Assembly (NCBI RefSeq): GCF_014653435.1 | Contig: NZ_BNAO01000012.1 | Location: 1-60,136, forward strand | DNA length: 60,136 nt | Direction: 5' to 3' | Origin: Alishewanella longhuensis | Lineage (GTDB): Bacteria; Pseudomonadota; Gammaproteobacteria; Enterobacterales; Alteromonadaceae | In this document: piece after piece, positions 24,901 through 32,511 of the stretch | Layout of the letters: every line of letters begins with the position of its first letter | How positions within the stretch are numbered: position 1 is the first letter of the stretch | Notes under the pieces: model-generated | The model's input: only the letters and a program-made list of their open reading frames with translations | Told to the model about the DNA's origin: nothing | Database searches by the model: none | Program-made: the position numbers and the translations under genes

Positions 24901-27110
24901 ATAGAAAATTAAAAACCATGTTCAATGGATTATTGCCATTTTATCCTCTGTCTTCTATCAATCAGAATGCGATACGTATAGGCCTTGCTGTTTGGAGTAG
25001 CCTTTTTTTAACTTTTGTTTGTTTGACTTTACTCCGAGGGGATATATGGCTCTTGCAATTAGCTGGCCCTTTACTGTTTATTTTCGGTTATATATTGATT
25101 GGCTTCGTAGTAGGTAAAGCATATTTTTTCCTTTTAAAGGTAAAAAATAACCTATTGTTTTCCATTTTTGTATTCGCACCCGTTGTCATTCGCTTCCTTA
25201 GTGCCGTCTATGGTCTTCCTGCAGCACTCCTACTATATGTATTGCTTTTCACAACTTTCGCCTTTATTAGCTGCTATCTGGCTAAGTTGTTAAAGGCTCC
25301 AAAAAGAAAGATATTTTCACCTTATTTAGCTGGCTCGCTACTGATGAGCGTTTGTTTACTGACTGCACATCAGTTTTTCATACAACCGCAGGATCTGAAT
25401 CGGTTTCTTACTGAAGTAAAGCAAGACGCCAATCGTTCTGCTGTTGCAGATCCCACTATAAAAGGGCCATTTGATTTTAGAACCTTCACCTACGGCTCAG
25501 GTTCCGACCGCAGAAGAGTGGAATTTGCAGAGCAGGCAGATTTCATTACAGACTCTGTTGACGGCAGTTTATTATTGGACAACTGGCATGGAATAACGTC
25601 ATGGATGCGCAAACTATATTGGGGTATTGATGTAACAGAGCTACCTGTACAGGGACGCATTTGGCAACCAATTACCGAACAAAAGACGCCATTAGTTTTA
25701 ATGGTACATGGCAACCACACCATGGAACATTTTTCAGATGAGGGATATGCATACCTTGGTGAGCACCTAGCCAGTCTTGGCTACATAGTTGTTTCCGTTG
25801 ACCAAAACTTTCTCAATCTTACCAGTGCAGAAGGATACTTCGGGTTTTCTAAATTCCGATTAAGAGATGAAAATGACGCCAGAGCATGGTTGCTGTTAAA
25901 GCACCTGGAACAATGGCGTCAATGGCAGGCATCTTCCACAACAGACTGGTTCAAAAACGTCGATCTTGACAATATTATCTTAATCGGCCACTCAAGAGGT
26001 GGTGAAGGCGTTTTCATTGCAGCCCTGTTTAACCGGCTGGATTACTATCCTGACAATGCCAATTTGAAATTTGATTTCAATTTTAATATTCGGGGAATTG
26101 TTTCAATCGCGCCGTCAGACGGTCAGTATGAACCCCGGGGGTCTCTTGTAGAGCTGGACGCTATCAATTATCTCACTATCCAAGGAAGCGCCGATGCTGA
26201 TGCTATGGTATTTATGGGGGCATCAGCTTACGCACGAGTTAATATGGACTCAGAGGACTTTTATTTTAAATCCAGCATCATGATTAACTCGGCTAATCAT
26301 GGGCAATTTAATAGCGACTGGGGCGATTGCGATTTACAGCCCTATATCTGTTTGCTTGCAGGCCAACAAGTTCCTGTAATGGCAGCAACTGAGCAAGAAC
26401 GCATAAGCAAATTTTTTGTCAGTCGTTTTGCAGAAACGGTTACCAAATCCGATAGACCCTATTTGAACTATTTCCAGCACGCACAGACCGCCGCTACATT
26501 TTTTCCAGGACACTACTTCATCTCAAATTACCTGGACTCCAATTCATTGATCATCGCAAATTTTGAGAACGACGCTAACCTCTCATCAGGTAACGCAGCT
26601 AAGATAAGTGCACAAGGCTTTACGCAATGGCAAGAACTGAAACTAAAACATCATCCAGGGTGGCAATGGACCAATCTGAATACTCATGCTGTCAAACTGG
26701 CCTGGGAGCAGAACCCGGCATCTTTCACTTTAACGATGGACGCTTCGATTATTCATAACGATAAAACGTGTTTCGCATTTTCTGTGTCTAATGCACTGGA
26801 TGAAAATAGTAGTGAAACCATCACTAATTTCTCGTTACAAGTGTCCGACCATGATGGCCGCACAGCACAAGTAGAATTACAGAAATATTATCAACTCTAT
26901 CCGTTACTGACTCGAAAACCAAAGCTCTCAGAAAAGGCATTTATAGAGCCCACGTTTCAGTCAGTTCAAATACCGCTACAAGATTTTGCTGTGGCCAATG
27001 TGGAACTGGATTTAACACACGTGCACTCGCTGTCGTTTGTATTTGATAAGACGTCCAAAGGCAAAATTTACTTGGATGACATTAATCTGACAAAGTGTGT
27101 GGGCCTGTAG
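24897..27110 (+). CDS. Membrane-anchored alpha/beta hydrolase
   Basis: The 737-residue protein has four or five hydrophobic helices within residues 27-160. An alpha/beta-hydrolase domain follows with the oxyanion-loop HGN (271-273) and the nucleophile elbow GHSRGGEG (Ser366). After that comes a C-terminal beta-rich region of about 200 residues. The elbow resembles chlorophyllase/PET-hydrolase-like families; the substrate is unknown. The start is GTG 24897 (ATG 24918 is an alternative). The gene is clearly more AT-rich than its neighbours and lies between two direct repeats, which suggests acquisition. It occupies the position that ccdA has in copy 2. Confidence 0.8.
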   Translation: MYRKLKTMFNGLLPFYPLSSINQNAIRIGLAVWSSLFLTFVCLTLLRGDIWLLQLAGPLLFIFGYILIGFVVGKAYFFLLKVKNNLLFSIFVFAPVVIRFLSAVYGLPAALLLYVLLFTTFAFISCYLAKLLKAPKRKIFSPYLAGSLLMSVCLLTAHQFFIQPQDLNRFLTEVKQDANRSAVADPTIKGPFDFRTFTYGSGSDRRRVEFAEQADFITDSVDGSLLLDNWHGITSWMRKLYWGIDVTELPVQGRIWQPITEQKTPLVLMVHGNHTMEHFSDEGYAYLGEHLASLGYIVVSVDQNFLNLTSAEGYFGFSKFRLRDENDARAWLLLKHLEQWRQWQASSTTDWFKNVDLDNIILIGHSRGGEGVFIAALFNRLDYYPDNANLKFDFNFNIRGIVSIAPSDGQYEPRGSLVELDAINYLTIQGSADADAMVFMGASAYARVNMDSEDFYFKSSIMINSANHGQFNSDWGDCDLQPYICLLAGQQVPVMAATEQERISKFFVSRFAETVTKSDRPYLNYFQHAQTAATFFPGHYFISNYLDSNSLIIANFENDANLSSGNAAKISAQGFTQWQELKLKHHPGWQWTNLNTHAVKLAWEQNPASFTLTMDASIIHNDKTCFAFSVSNALDENSSETITNFSLQVSDHDGRTAQVELQKYYQLYPLLTRKPKLSEKAFIEPTFQSVQIPLQDFAVANVELDLTHVHSLSFVFDKTSKGKIYLDDINLTKCVGL

Positions 27111-27245
27111 TGAGACATTACTCCAGCTACTGATAGCTGGGCCTGTGCCGATAGGATCAGCTTTATTGATAATTCTGCTGGTAATGTCTCTTTTCCAAAT
27201 CAAATACACTGACTCTTTTGATTTTTTGCTGATTTGAAGTGCTTG

Positions 27246-27395
27246 CCCGCGCCTTTATAAACCATCTGACGTCAGGCACCTAGGGTCTCGTTCATCGGCA
27301 ACCTGCCTGAGTAATCTGTCTGTTATGCGATAACACCGCAGCCCTTGCTTGACTTGTAAAATGCTATTAACTAGCATGATGCGTATAAGTAGTGC
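27246..27395 (+). repeat. 150-bp direct repeat, copy 2 (contains a lysR 3' remnant)
   Basis: It matches copy 1 without gaps. The left part still encodes RAFINHLTSGT and a stop, a mutated copy of the lysR tail, although no lysR gene precedes it. The right part carries the ccdAB promoter. The remnant shows that the block was duplicated or brought in together with a lysR-ccdAB-type neighbourhood. Confidence 0.9.
27349..27377 (+). promoter_or_regulatory. ccdAB promoter with operator-like dyad
   Basis: TTGACT (27349-27354), 17 bp, TAGCAT (27372-27377). The dyad ATGCTA-TTAAC-TAGCAT overlaps the -10. CcdA-family antitoxins repress their own operon at such dyads, so this is a plausible autoregulatory operator. 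Confidence 0.6.
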
Positions 27396-27422
27396 GCATA
27401 GATGATATATGGAGCAAAGGCG

Positions 27423-27668
27423 ATGCAACCTTTAACCGGCAACCCAGCCGCTAAAAAAGCGACAAACCTTAGTATAAACATAGATTTATTGGCAGAGGCT
27501 CGCCGCCTGAATATAAACCTGTCAGCGACGCTTGAGTGGGCGCTGACTGAAAAAATCCGCCAGGAAAAACGCAATCAATGGCTGCAAGATAACCGCGAAG
27601 CCATTGACGCCTGTAATGAACTGGCTGAACAAAATGGTCTTTTCTCTGACAAGCATCGGTTATTCTGA
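27423..27668 (+). CDS. ccdA: CcdA-type antitoxin
   Basis: The 81-residue protein has a ribbon-helix-helix N-terminal part (KKATNLSINIDLLAEARRLNINLSATLEWAL) and a charged C-terminal tail (RNQWLQDNREAIDACNELAEQNGLF) of the kind that wraps CcdB. I chose ATG 27423, which has AAAGG upstream. It neutralises CcdB and represses the operon in the known F-plasmid and Vibrio systems. Its stop overlaps the ccdB start (TGATG), indicating coupled translation. Confidence 0.9.
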   Translation: MQPLTGNPAAKKATNLSINIDLLAEARRLNINLSATLEWALTEKIRQEKRNQWLQDNREAIDACNELAEQNGLFSDKHRLF

Positions 27669-27985
27669 TGGCGCAGTTCGATGTATATGTAAATACTGAT
27701 CAAGCTACCAATAAGATTTACCCTTATTTTATTGATATTCAGAACAGTCTGCTCGATACCCTTAACAGCAGAGTTGTCATTCCGCTAACCCCCATTCGGG
27801 GATCAGACAAAACCTACCCCAAACACCTTTGCCCTGTCATTGAAATTAACAACTCAAAGTTTGCTGTGCTTACCTATCAGCTGACCAGCGTCGCCGTCAG
27901 CTTTTTGCAACAACAGGAAACTTCGCTCGTTGCCAGCAGGGATGACATCGTTGCGGCTATAGATTTTCTGGTTACCGGCATTTAA
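27668..27985 (+). CDS. ccdB: CcdB-type DNA-gyrase-poisoning toxin
   Basis: The 105-residue protein begins AQFDVYVNTDQATNKIYPYFIDIQNSLLD and contains RVVIPLTPI and HLCPVIEI, the CcdB core. It ends FLVTGI. F-plasmid CcdB needs its C-terminal Trp-Gly-Ile to bind GyrA; here the Trp is Thr, as I recall for the active chromosomal CcdB of Vibrio fischeri (TGI end). Activity therefore remains plausible. It is likely a chromosomal stabilisation or stress module next to a transferred gene. Confidence 0.9.
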   Translation: MAQFDVYVNTDQATNKIYPYFIDIQNSLLDTLNSRVVIPLTPIRGSDKTYPKHLCPVIEINNSKFAVLTYQLTSVAVSFLQQQETSLVASRDDIVAAIDFLVTGI

Positions 27986-28025
27986 CAAAACATAAAAGGC
28001 GTTTGGGTAGCATGCCTATTTTAAC

Positions 28026-29387
28026 CTACACCACCTTTGAATAGCGCTGTTGGCCCTGGGTAAGGTAGGCATCAAAGCAGGCGCAGATACTGCGTACCCA
28101 GAGCCTGCCGCTGGCGGTTACGTTAATCCGCCCGTCATACACTTCTACCAAGCCATCTTCCATAAAGGGCTGCAGCTGCTCTAATGCTTCGGCAAAATAG
28201 TGCCAGAAACTTGCAAGATGCCATTGCTGGCTAAACCCTTCTATATCTAATTCAAAATGGCAGATTAACTGGCTAATCAGTGCCGCGCGGATTTTATCAT
28301 CACCATTTAAGCTAAAACCGCGCTCTACCGGCAAGTTGCCAGCATTTATTGCCGCATAATAAGCAGGTAACTCTTTGCTGTTTTGCCACAGCACGCCACT
28401 TACCTGGCTGATACTGGACACACCCAAGCCAATCAAAGCATCCTGACCTGCGGTGGTATAACCCTGAAAATTGCGCTGCAGCTTACCTGCCTGTTGTGCT
28501 TTGGCCAACGTATCATCTGGTCTGGCAAAGTGATCCATGCCGATAAACTGATAACCGGCCGCGACAAAACGGTTGATGGCCAGTTGCATCAGCTCCAGCT
28601 TTCGCGGTGCATCCGGCAAACTGCTGTCATCTATTTTGCGCTGCGCAGCAAAACGATCCGGGATATGGGCATAGCTAAACAGCGAAATACGGTGCGGATT
28701 AAGCCGGATAATTTCATCGACGGTTTTAGCAAAGCTGGCCGGCTGCTGAAACGGCAGGCCGTAGATAAGGTCGAGATTAATTGAGCTAAAACCCAGCTCA
28801 CGGCTAAGCTGCACCTGATGACGGATAAGATCAGTGTCCTGCACGCGGTTAATGGCAATCTGCACTTTTTCATCTAAATCCTGCACGCCAAAGCTAACGC
28901 GGTTAAAACCCAAAGTACTTAGGTGACGCAGCTTGCCATCACTACAACTGCGCGGGTCAATTTCAATACTGATTTCAGCATCAGCATTAATAGTAAAAAA
29001 CTTATGTAACAGCGCCATTAAACGGCTAAGTTGCACTTCAGTCAAAAAAGTTGGGGTCCCGCCGCCTAAATGCAGCTGATTAATACGTTTGCTATCTAAC
29101 AGTGGCGCAAACAACGCCATCTCTTCTGCTAAGGCATCAAGATAGGTATCAGCTTTGTGCTGGTGCCGGGTAATCACTTTATTACAGCCACAGTAGTAAC
29201 ACAGCTTATGGCAGAACGGGATATGCAGGTACAGGCTAAGCTCGTCCGGGCTTTGGCTGATTGCGCCTTGGATCAGCCCTTGGTCAAAGTCGGTACTCAG
29301 CGAAAGTGCAGTAGGATAAGAGGTATAACGCGGGCCGTTAATGTTATATTTACTAATTAATGTCGGGTCCCATTTAATTGTTTGCAT
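28026..29387 (-). CDS. hemN: Oxygen-independent coproporphyrinogen III dehydrogenase HemN
   Basis: The 453-residue radical-SAM enzyme has the cluster motif CHKLCYYCGC at about residues 58-67 and the HLGGGTPTFL stretch, then the HemN C-terminal domain. It converts coproporphyrinogen III to protoporphyrinogen IX without oxygen, giving heme for NarI and other cytochromes during nitrate respiration. It is preceded by ubiT (29 nt gap) on the same strand with AGAGG before the ATG, so the two are probably co-transcribed. I see no FNR box immediately upstream of ubiT. Confidence 0.93.
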   Translation of the reverse strand: MQTIKWDPTLISKYNINGPRYTSYPTALSLSTDFDQGLIQGAISQSPDELSLYLHIPFCHKLCYYCGCNKVITRHQHKADTYLDALAEEMALFAPLLDSKRINQLHLGGGTPTFLTEVQLSRLMALLHKFFTINADAEISIEIDPRSCSDGKLRHLSTLGFNRVSFGVQDLDEKVQIAINRVQDTDLIRHQVQLSRELGFSSINLDLIYGLPFQQPASFAKTVDEIIRLNPHRISLFSYAHIPDRFAAQRKIDDSSLPDAPRKLELMQLAINRFVAAGYQFIGMDHFARPDDTLAKAQQAGKLQRNFQGYTTAGQDALIGLGVSSISQVSGVLWQNSKELPAYYAAINAGNLPVERGFSLNGDDKIRAALISQLICHFELDIEGFSQQWHLASFWHYFAEALEQLQPFMEDGLVEVYDGRINVTASGRLWVRSICACFDAYLTQGQQRYSKVV

Positions 29388-29416
29388 CTTTACCTCTGTT
29401 ATTGCGCCTGGCTGAC

Positions 29417-29938
29417 TTAACGTTGTTCCACCGAGGGCTTAGTATCTGACAACTCGGCTGTCTTTTGTTGCAGTGCCAGCCATTGCAGCCCGCGCGTTAA
29501 AGGTAGCGGTAAACGCTCCGGCCCTATGCTGTCTAGCAGGTTTTTGCAGTATAAACCCAGCTCGGTATCACCTAACATTTGCAGCCGACGGCGGAAAAAT
29601 AACGTATCCGGATCGGTGGTGTTACTGATCATGGCAATAAAATCGGCTAGTTCAGCTTTTAACAGCAGATCTTGCTGCGCGGGCATCAGCTGGACTTGCA
29701 GCTTATTACCATCAAGGCAAATACCAAATTCCAGCGCGATATCGACAACGCTAATCACTACTGTCTTATGCTGCATAAAATTCAGCTCGCCGCTACTTAG
29801 CTCAGGCTGGAAAAACCGGTTTAATACCAACTGTAACATGCCGCTTTGTAACCCCTTTGGCGCACAACAGATAGCAGTGCGTAGCATTGGGGGTAGCGCC
29901 GCTACCACCTTATGGTTAACTCTTTTAATATCAAACAT
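29417..29938 (-). CDS. ubiT: Anaerobic ubiquinone biosynthesis accessory factor UbiT (SCP2 domain)
   Basis: The 173-residue protein has an SCP2-like lipid-binding domain (LNRFFQPELSSGELNFMQHKTVVISVVDIALEF...DFIAMISNTTDPDTLFFRRRLQMLGDTELGL). It matches E. coli YhbT/UbiT, which carries ubiquinone intermediates for the oxygen-independent hydroxylations. It is divergent from ubiU-ubiV, as in other genomes where ubiT flanks ubiUV. Together they let the cell make ubiquinone without oxygen, a useful donor for NarGHI. Confidence 0.9.
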   Translation of the reverse strand: MFDIKRVNHKVVAALPPMLRTAICCAPKGLQSGMLQLVLNRFFQPELSSGELNFMQHKTVVISVVDIALEFGICLDGNKLQVQLMPAQQDLLLKAELADFIAMISNTTDPDTLFFRRRLQMLGDTELGLYCKNLLDSIGPERLPLPLTRGLQWLALQQKTAELSDTKPSVEQR

Positions 29939-30048
29939 ATAAAAGCCTTATTGTCCGTTATAGCTCTATAATAAAACCACATTACGAAGCACTTAGCTAT
30001 GCCCTGTCGGAGGTAGCTGAAGTGACTAATATATTGAAGAGGTTGGAA

Positions 30049-31041
30049 ATGGAATTGCTCTGCCCTGCTGGCAGTATGCCGGCGTTAAAGGCGGCCATCG
30101 AACATGGCGCCGACGCTGTGTACATTGGTTTAAAAGACGATACCAACGCCCGTCATTTTGCCGGGCTAAATTTTGACGAGGCCAGGCTGAAAGAAGCTGC
30201 GCGCTTTGTCCATCAGCATGGCAAAAAACTACATGTGGCAATAAATACCTTTGCCCATCCGGATAATTATCAGCGCTGGCAGCGGGCCGTTGATATGGCC
30301 GCCCACGCTGGCGCCGATGTGCTGATCCTGGCTGATATTGCTGTGCTGGCCTATGCTGCTGAGCGTTATCCTAAGCTAGAACGGCATCTGTCAGTGCAGG
30401 CATCAGCCACTAATGTTGCTGCTATTAATTTTTACCGCCAGTTTGGCATCAGCCGGGTCGTTTTACCGCGGGTGTTATCGATGCAGCAAGTGCGTGCCAT
30501 TGCCAGAAGTTGTGAAATTGATCTGGAAGTGTTCGCCTTTGGCAGTCTGTGTATTATGGCCGAAGGCCGCTGTTATTTAAGCTCGTACATGACCGGCCAG
30601 TCACCCAACACCGCAGGCGCCTGCTCACCGGCGGCGTTTGTAGAGTGGCAGGATAATGACGGCACGCTGGAATCGCGCTTAAACGGAATTTTAATTGATC
30701 GCTTTGCCCCGAATGAAACAGCTGGCTACCCCACCCTGTGCAAGGGTCGCTTTAGTGTGGGCGATGATACTTACCATGCACTGGAAGAACCAACCAGCCT
30801 AAACACCCTGGATTTATTGCCACAGTTGTATGCCGAAGGTATTACGTCATTAAAAATAGAAGGCCGTCAGCGTAGCCCTGCCTATGTGGCACAAATAACT
30901 AAGGTCTGGCGCGCGGCCATCGATGCCGTAGTAAGCGCGCCAGATCATTTTAATGTGCAACCACATTGGCAGCAAGTGCTCGCTGGCTTGTCTGAAGGCA
31001 GCCAGACCACGCTGGGTGCCTATCATCGAAAATGGAAATAA
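30049..31041 (+). CDS. ubiU: Anaerobic ubiquinone hydroxylation protein UbiU
   Basis: The 330-residue U32-peptidase-family protein is highly similar to E. coli UbiU (YhbU): MELLCPAGSMPALKAAIEHG and DAVYIGLKDDTNARHFAGLNF near the start, then EVFAFGSLCIMAEGRCYLSS, NTAGACSP and CKGRF, which supply the four Cys for a [4Fe-4S] cluster. With UbiV it catalyses oxygen-independent ring hydroxylation. I chose ATG 30049 with AAGAGG upstream; a GTG at 30022 is also in frame. ubiV starts 4 nt after its stop. Confidence 0.93.
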   Translation: MELLCPAGSMPALKAAIEHGADAVYIGLKDDTNARHFAGLNFDEARLKEAARFVHQHGKKLHVAINTFAHPDNYQRWQRAVDMAAHAGADVLILADIAVLAYAAERYPKLERHLSVQASATNVAAINFYRQFGISRVVLPRVLSMQQVRAIARSCEIDLEVFAFGSLCIMAEGRCYLSSYMTGQSPNTAGACSPAAFVEWQDNDGTLESRLNGILIDRFAPNETAGYPTLCKGRFSVGDDTYHALEEPTSLNTLDLLPQLYAEGITSLKIEGRQRSPAYVAQITKVWRAAIDAVVSAPDHFNVQPHWQQVLAGLSEGSQTTLGAYHRKWK

Positions 31042-31045
31042 GCTA

Positions 31046-31918
31046 ATGCAATTCTCACTAGGTCCGGTGCTGTATTTCTGGCCCAAAGCACAAATGCTGC
31101 AGTTTTACCGTGAGGTAGCTGACAGCGACTTTGACATTGTTTACCTCGGCGAAACAGTCTGCAGCAAACGGCGTGAGCTGAAGTTTGACGACTACTTAGC
31201 TGTAGCACAAATGCTGCGCGAAGCGGGCAAGCAAGTCTGTTTATCGTCGATGACCTTGTACGAAGCACCTGGTGAGCTAAGAGAGCTTCGTAAATACGTC
31301 GACAACGGCGAGTTTTTAGTCGAAGCCAATGATGTTGGTGCCATTAGCATGCTGCAAGAGCAAAGCCTGCCGTTTGTCGCCGGCGCAGCGATTAATTGCT
31401 ATAACCAGCATACATTACGTCGGCTTGTTGGTATGGGGCTAAAGCGCTGGGTATTGCCAGTTGAGCTTTCCGGCCAGTGGTTAAGTGATGTGTTAAACCA
31501 AAGCGTTATTAGCGATATCCGTGACTGTTTTACGACCGAAGTATTTAGCTTTGGTCACCTGCCACTGGCCTGGAGTGGTCGTTGTTTTACCGCCCGCTCA
31601 GAGAATCGTAGTAAAGATCAGTGTGAACTATGCTGCATAAAATACCCTGAAGGCAGGCAAGTCAGTAGTCAGGACGGCACCCAGGTCTTTGTGCTAAACG
31701 GTATTCAGACCCTGTCCGGTTATCGTTATAACCTGGTAAACCAGTTAAGTACTATGCACAACACAGTGGATATAGTACGGTTAAGCCCACAGCTAACAGG
31801 CACCTTTGACTGGCTGGCTAAATTTAAAGCTAACCGTGGTGGCACAGCGCCGCAACAACTGAGTGCCACGGACAGTAATGGCTACTGGCTGCAACTGGCC
31901 GGCATGGCAACAGGATAA
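31046..31918 (+). CDS. ubiV: Anaerobic ubiquinone hydroxylation protein UbiV
   Basis: The 290-residue partner of UbiU belongs to the same U32 family. Cys residues in GRCFTARSENRSKDQCELCCIKYP and one in the early part probably hold its [4Fe-4S] cluster. It forms a complex with UbiU in E. coli. The start ATG 31046 follows the ubiU stop by 4 nt; the frame is open further upstream inside ubiU, but this start agrees with the family (MQFSLGPVLYFW). mogA begins 5 nt downstream. Confidence 0.92.
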   Translation: MQFSLGPVLYFWPKAQMLQFYREVADSDFDIVYLGETVCSKRRELKFDDYLAVAQMLREAGKQVCLSSMTLYEAPGELRELRKYVDNGEFLVEANDVGAISMLQEQSLPFVAGAAINCYNQHTLRRLVGMGLKRWVLPVELSGQWLSDVLNQSVISDIRDCFTTEVFSFGHLPLAWSGRCFTARSENRSKDQCELCCIKYPEGRQVSSQDGTQVFVLNGIQTLSGYRYNLVNQLSTMHNTVDIVRLSPQLTGTFDWLAKFKANRGGTAPQQLSATDSNGYWLQLAGMATG

Positions 31919-31923
31919 AAATA

Positions 31924-32460
31924 ATGACCAACCAAATCGCCAAAATTGGCATAGTAACGGTAAGCGACCGGGCAAGTGCTGGGGTATACGAGGATTTATC
32001 AGGTAAGGCGATTATCGATACCTTAACAGACTATTTAAGCTGCGACTGGCAACCAGAATACCGGTTGATCCCGGACGAGCAGCCGCTGATAGAACAAACG
32101 CTGCGCGAACTGGCAGACCAACAAGGCTGCTGTTTAATTGTCACTACCGGCGGCACCGGCCCAGCTAAACGCGATGTCACGCCTGAAGCAACCGAAGCGG
32201 TGTGTGAACGGATGATGCCAGGCTTTGGTGAGCTGATGCGCACCGAATCGTTAAAATATGTACCCACCGCCATTTTATCGCGCCAAACTGCTGGCCTGCG
32301 TGGCAACAGCTTAATTATAAACCTACCCGGCAAACCCAAAGCTATTCGCCAGTGTTTAGATGCGGTATTTCCGGCCGTGCCCTATTGCATTGATTTAATG
32401 GATGGGCCCTTTTTGCAGTGCAATGAAGATGTGATTAAGCCGTTTCGGCCTAAAAGCTGA
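31924..32460 (+). CDS. mogA: Molybdopterin adenylyltransferase MogA
   Basis: The 178-residue protein matches E. coli MogA: IGIVTVSDRASAGVYEDLSG at the start, then TTGGTGPAKRDVTPEAT, MPGFGELMR and the LPGKPKAIRQCLDAVFPAVPYCIDL region. It activates molybdopterin with ATP before MoeA inserts molybdate. It is 5 nt after ubiV, so ubiUV-mogA form one operon linking ubiquinone and molybdenum-cofactor synthesis. MogA and not MoaB is supported by the RDVTP-to-MPGFGE spacing and the C-terminal AVPYCIDLMDGP segment. Confidence 0.9.
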   Translation: MTNQIAKIGIVTVSDRASAGVYEDLSGKAIIDTLTDYLSCDWQPEYRLIPDEQPLIEQTLRELADQQGCCLIVTTGGTGPAKRDVTPEATEAVCERMMPGFGELMRTESLKYVPTAILSRQTAGLRGNSLIINLPGKPKAIRQCLDAVFPAVPYCIDLMDGPFLQCNEDVIKPFRPKS

Positions 32461-32511
32461 CTGACGGCTAACCCAAACAACGGAGCAAACCGGTTTCTGC
32501 CAACACCAGAC

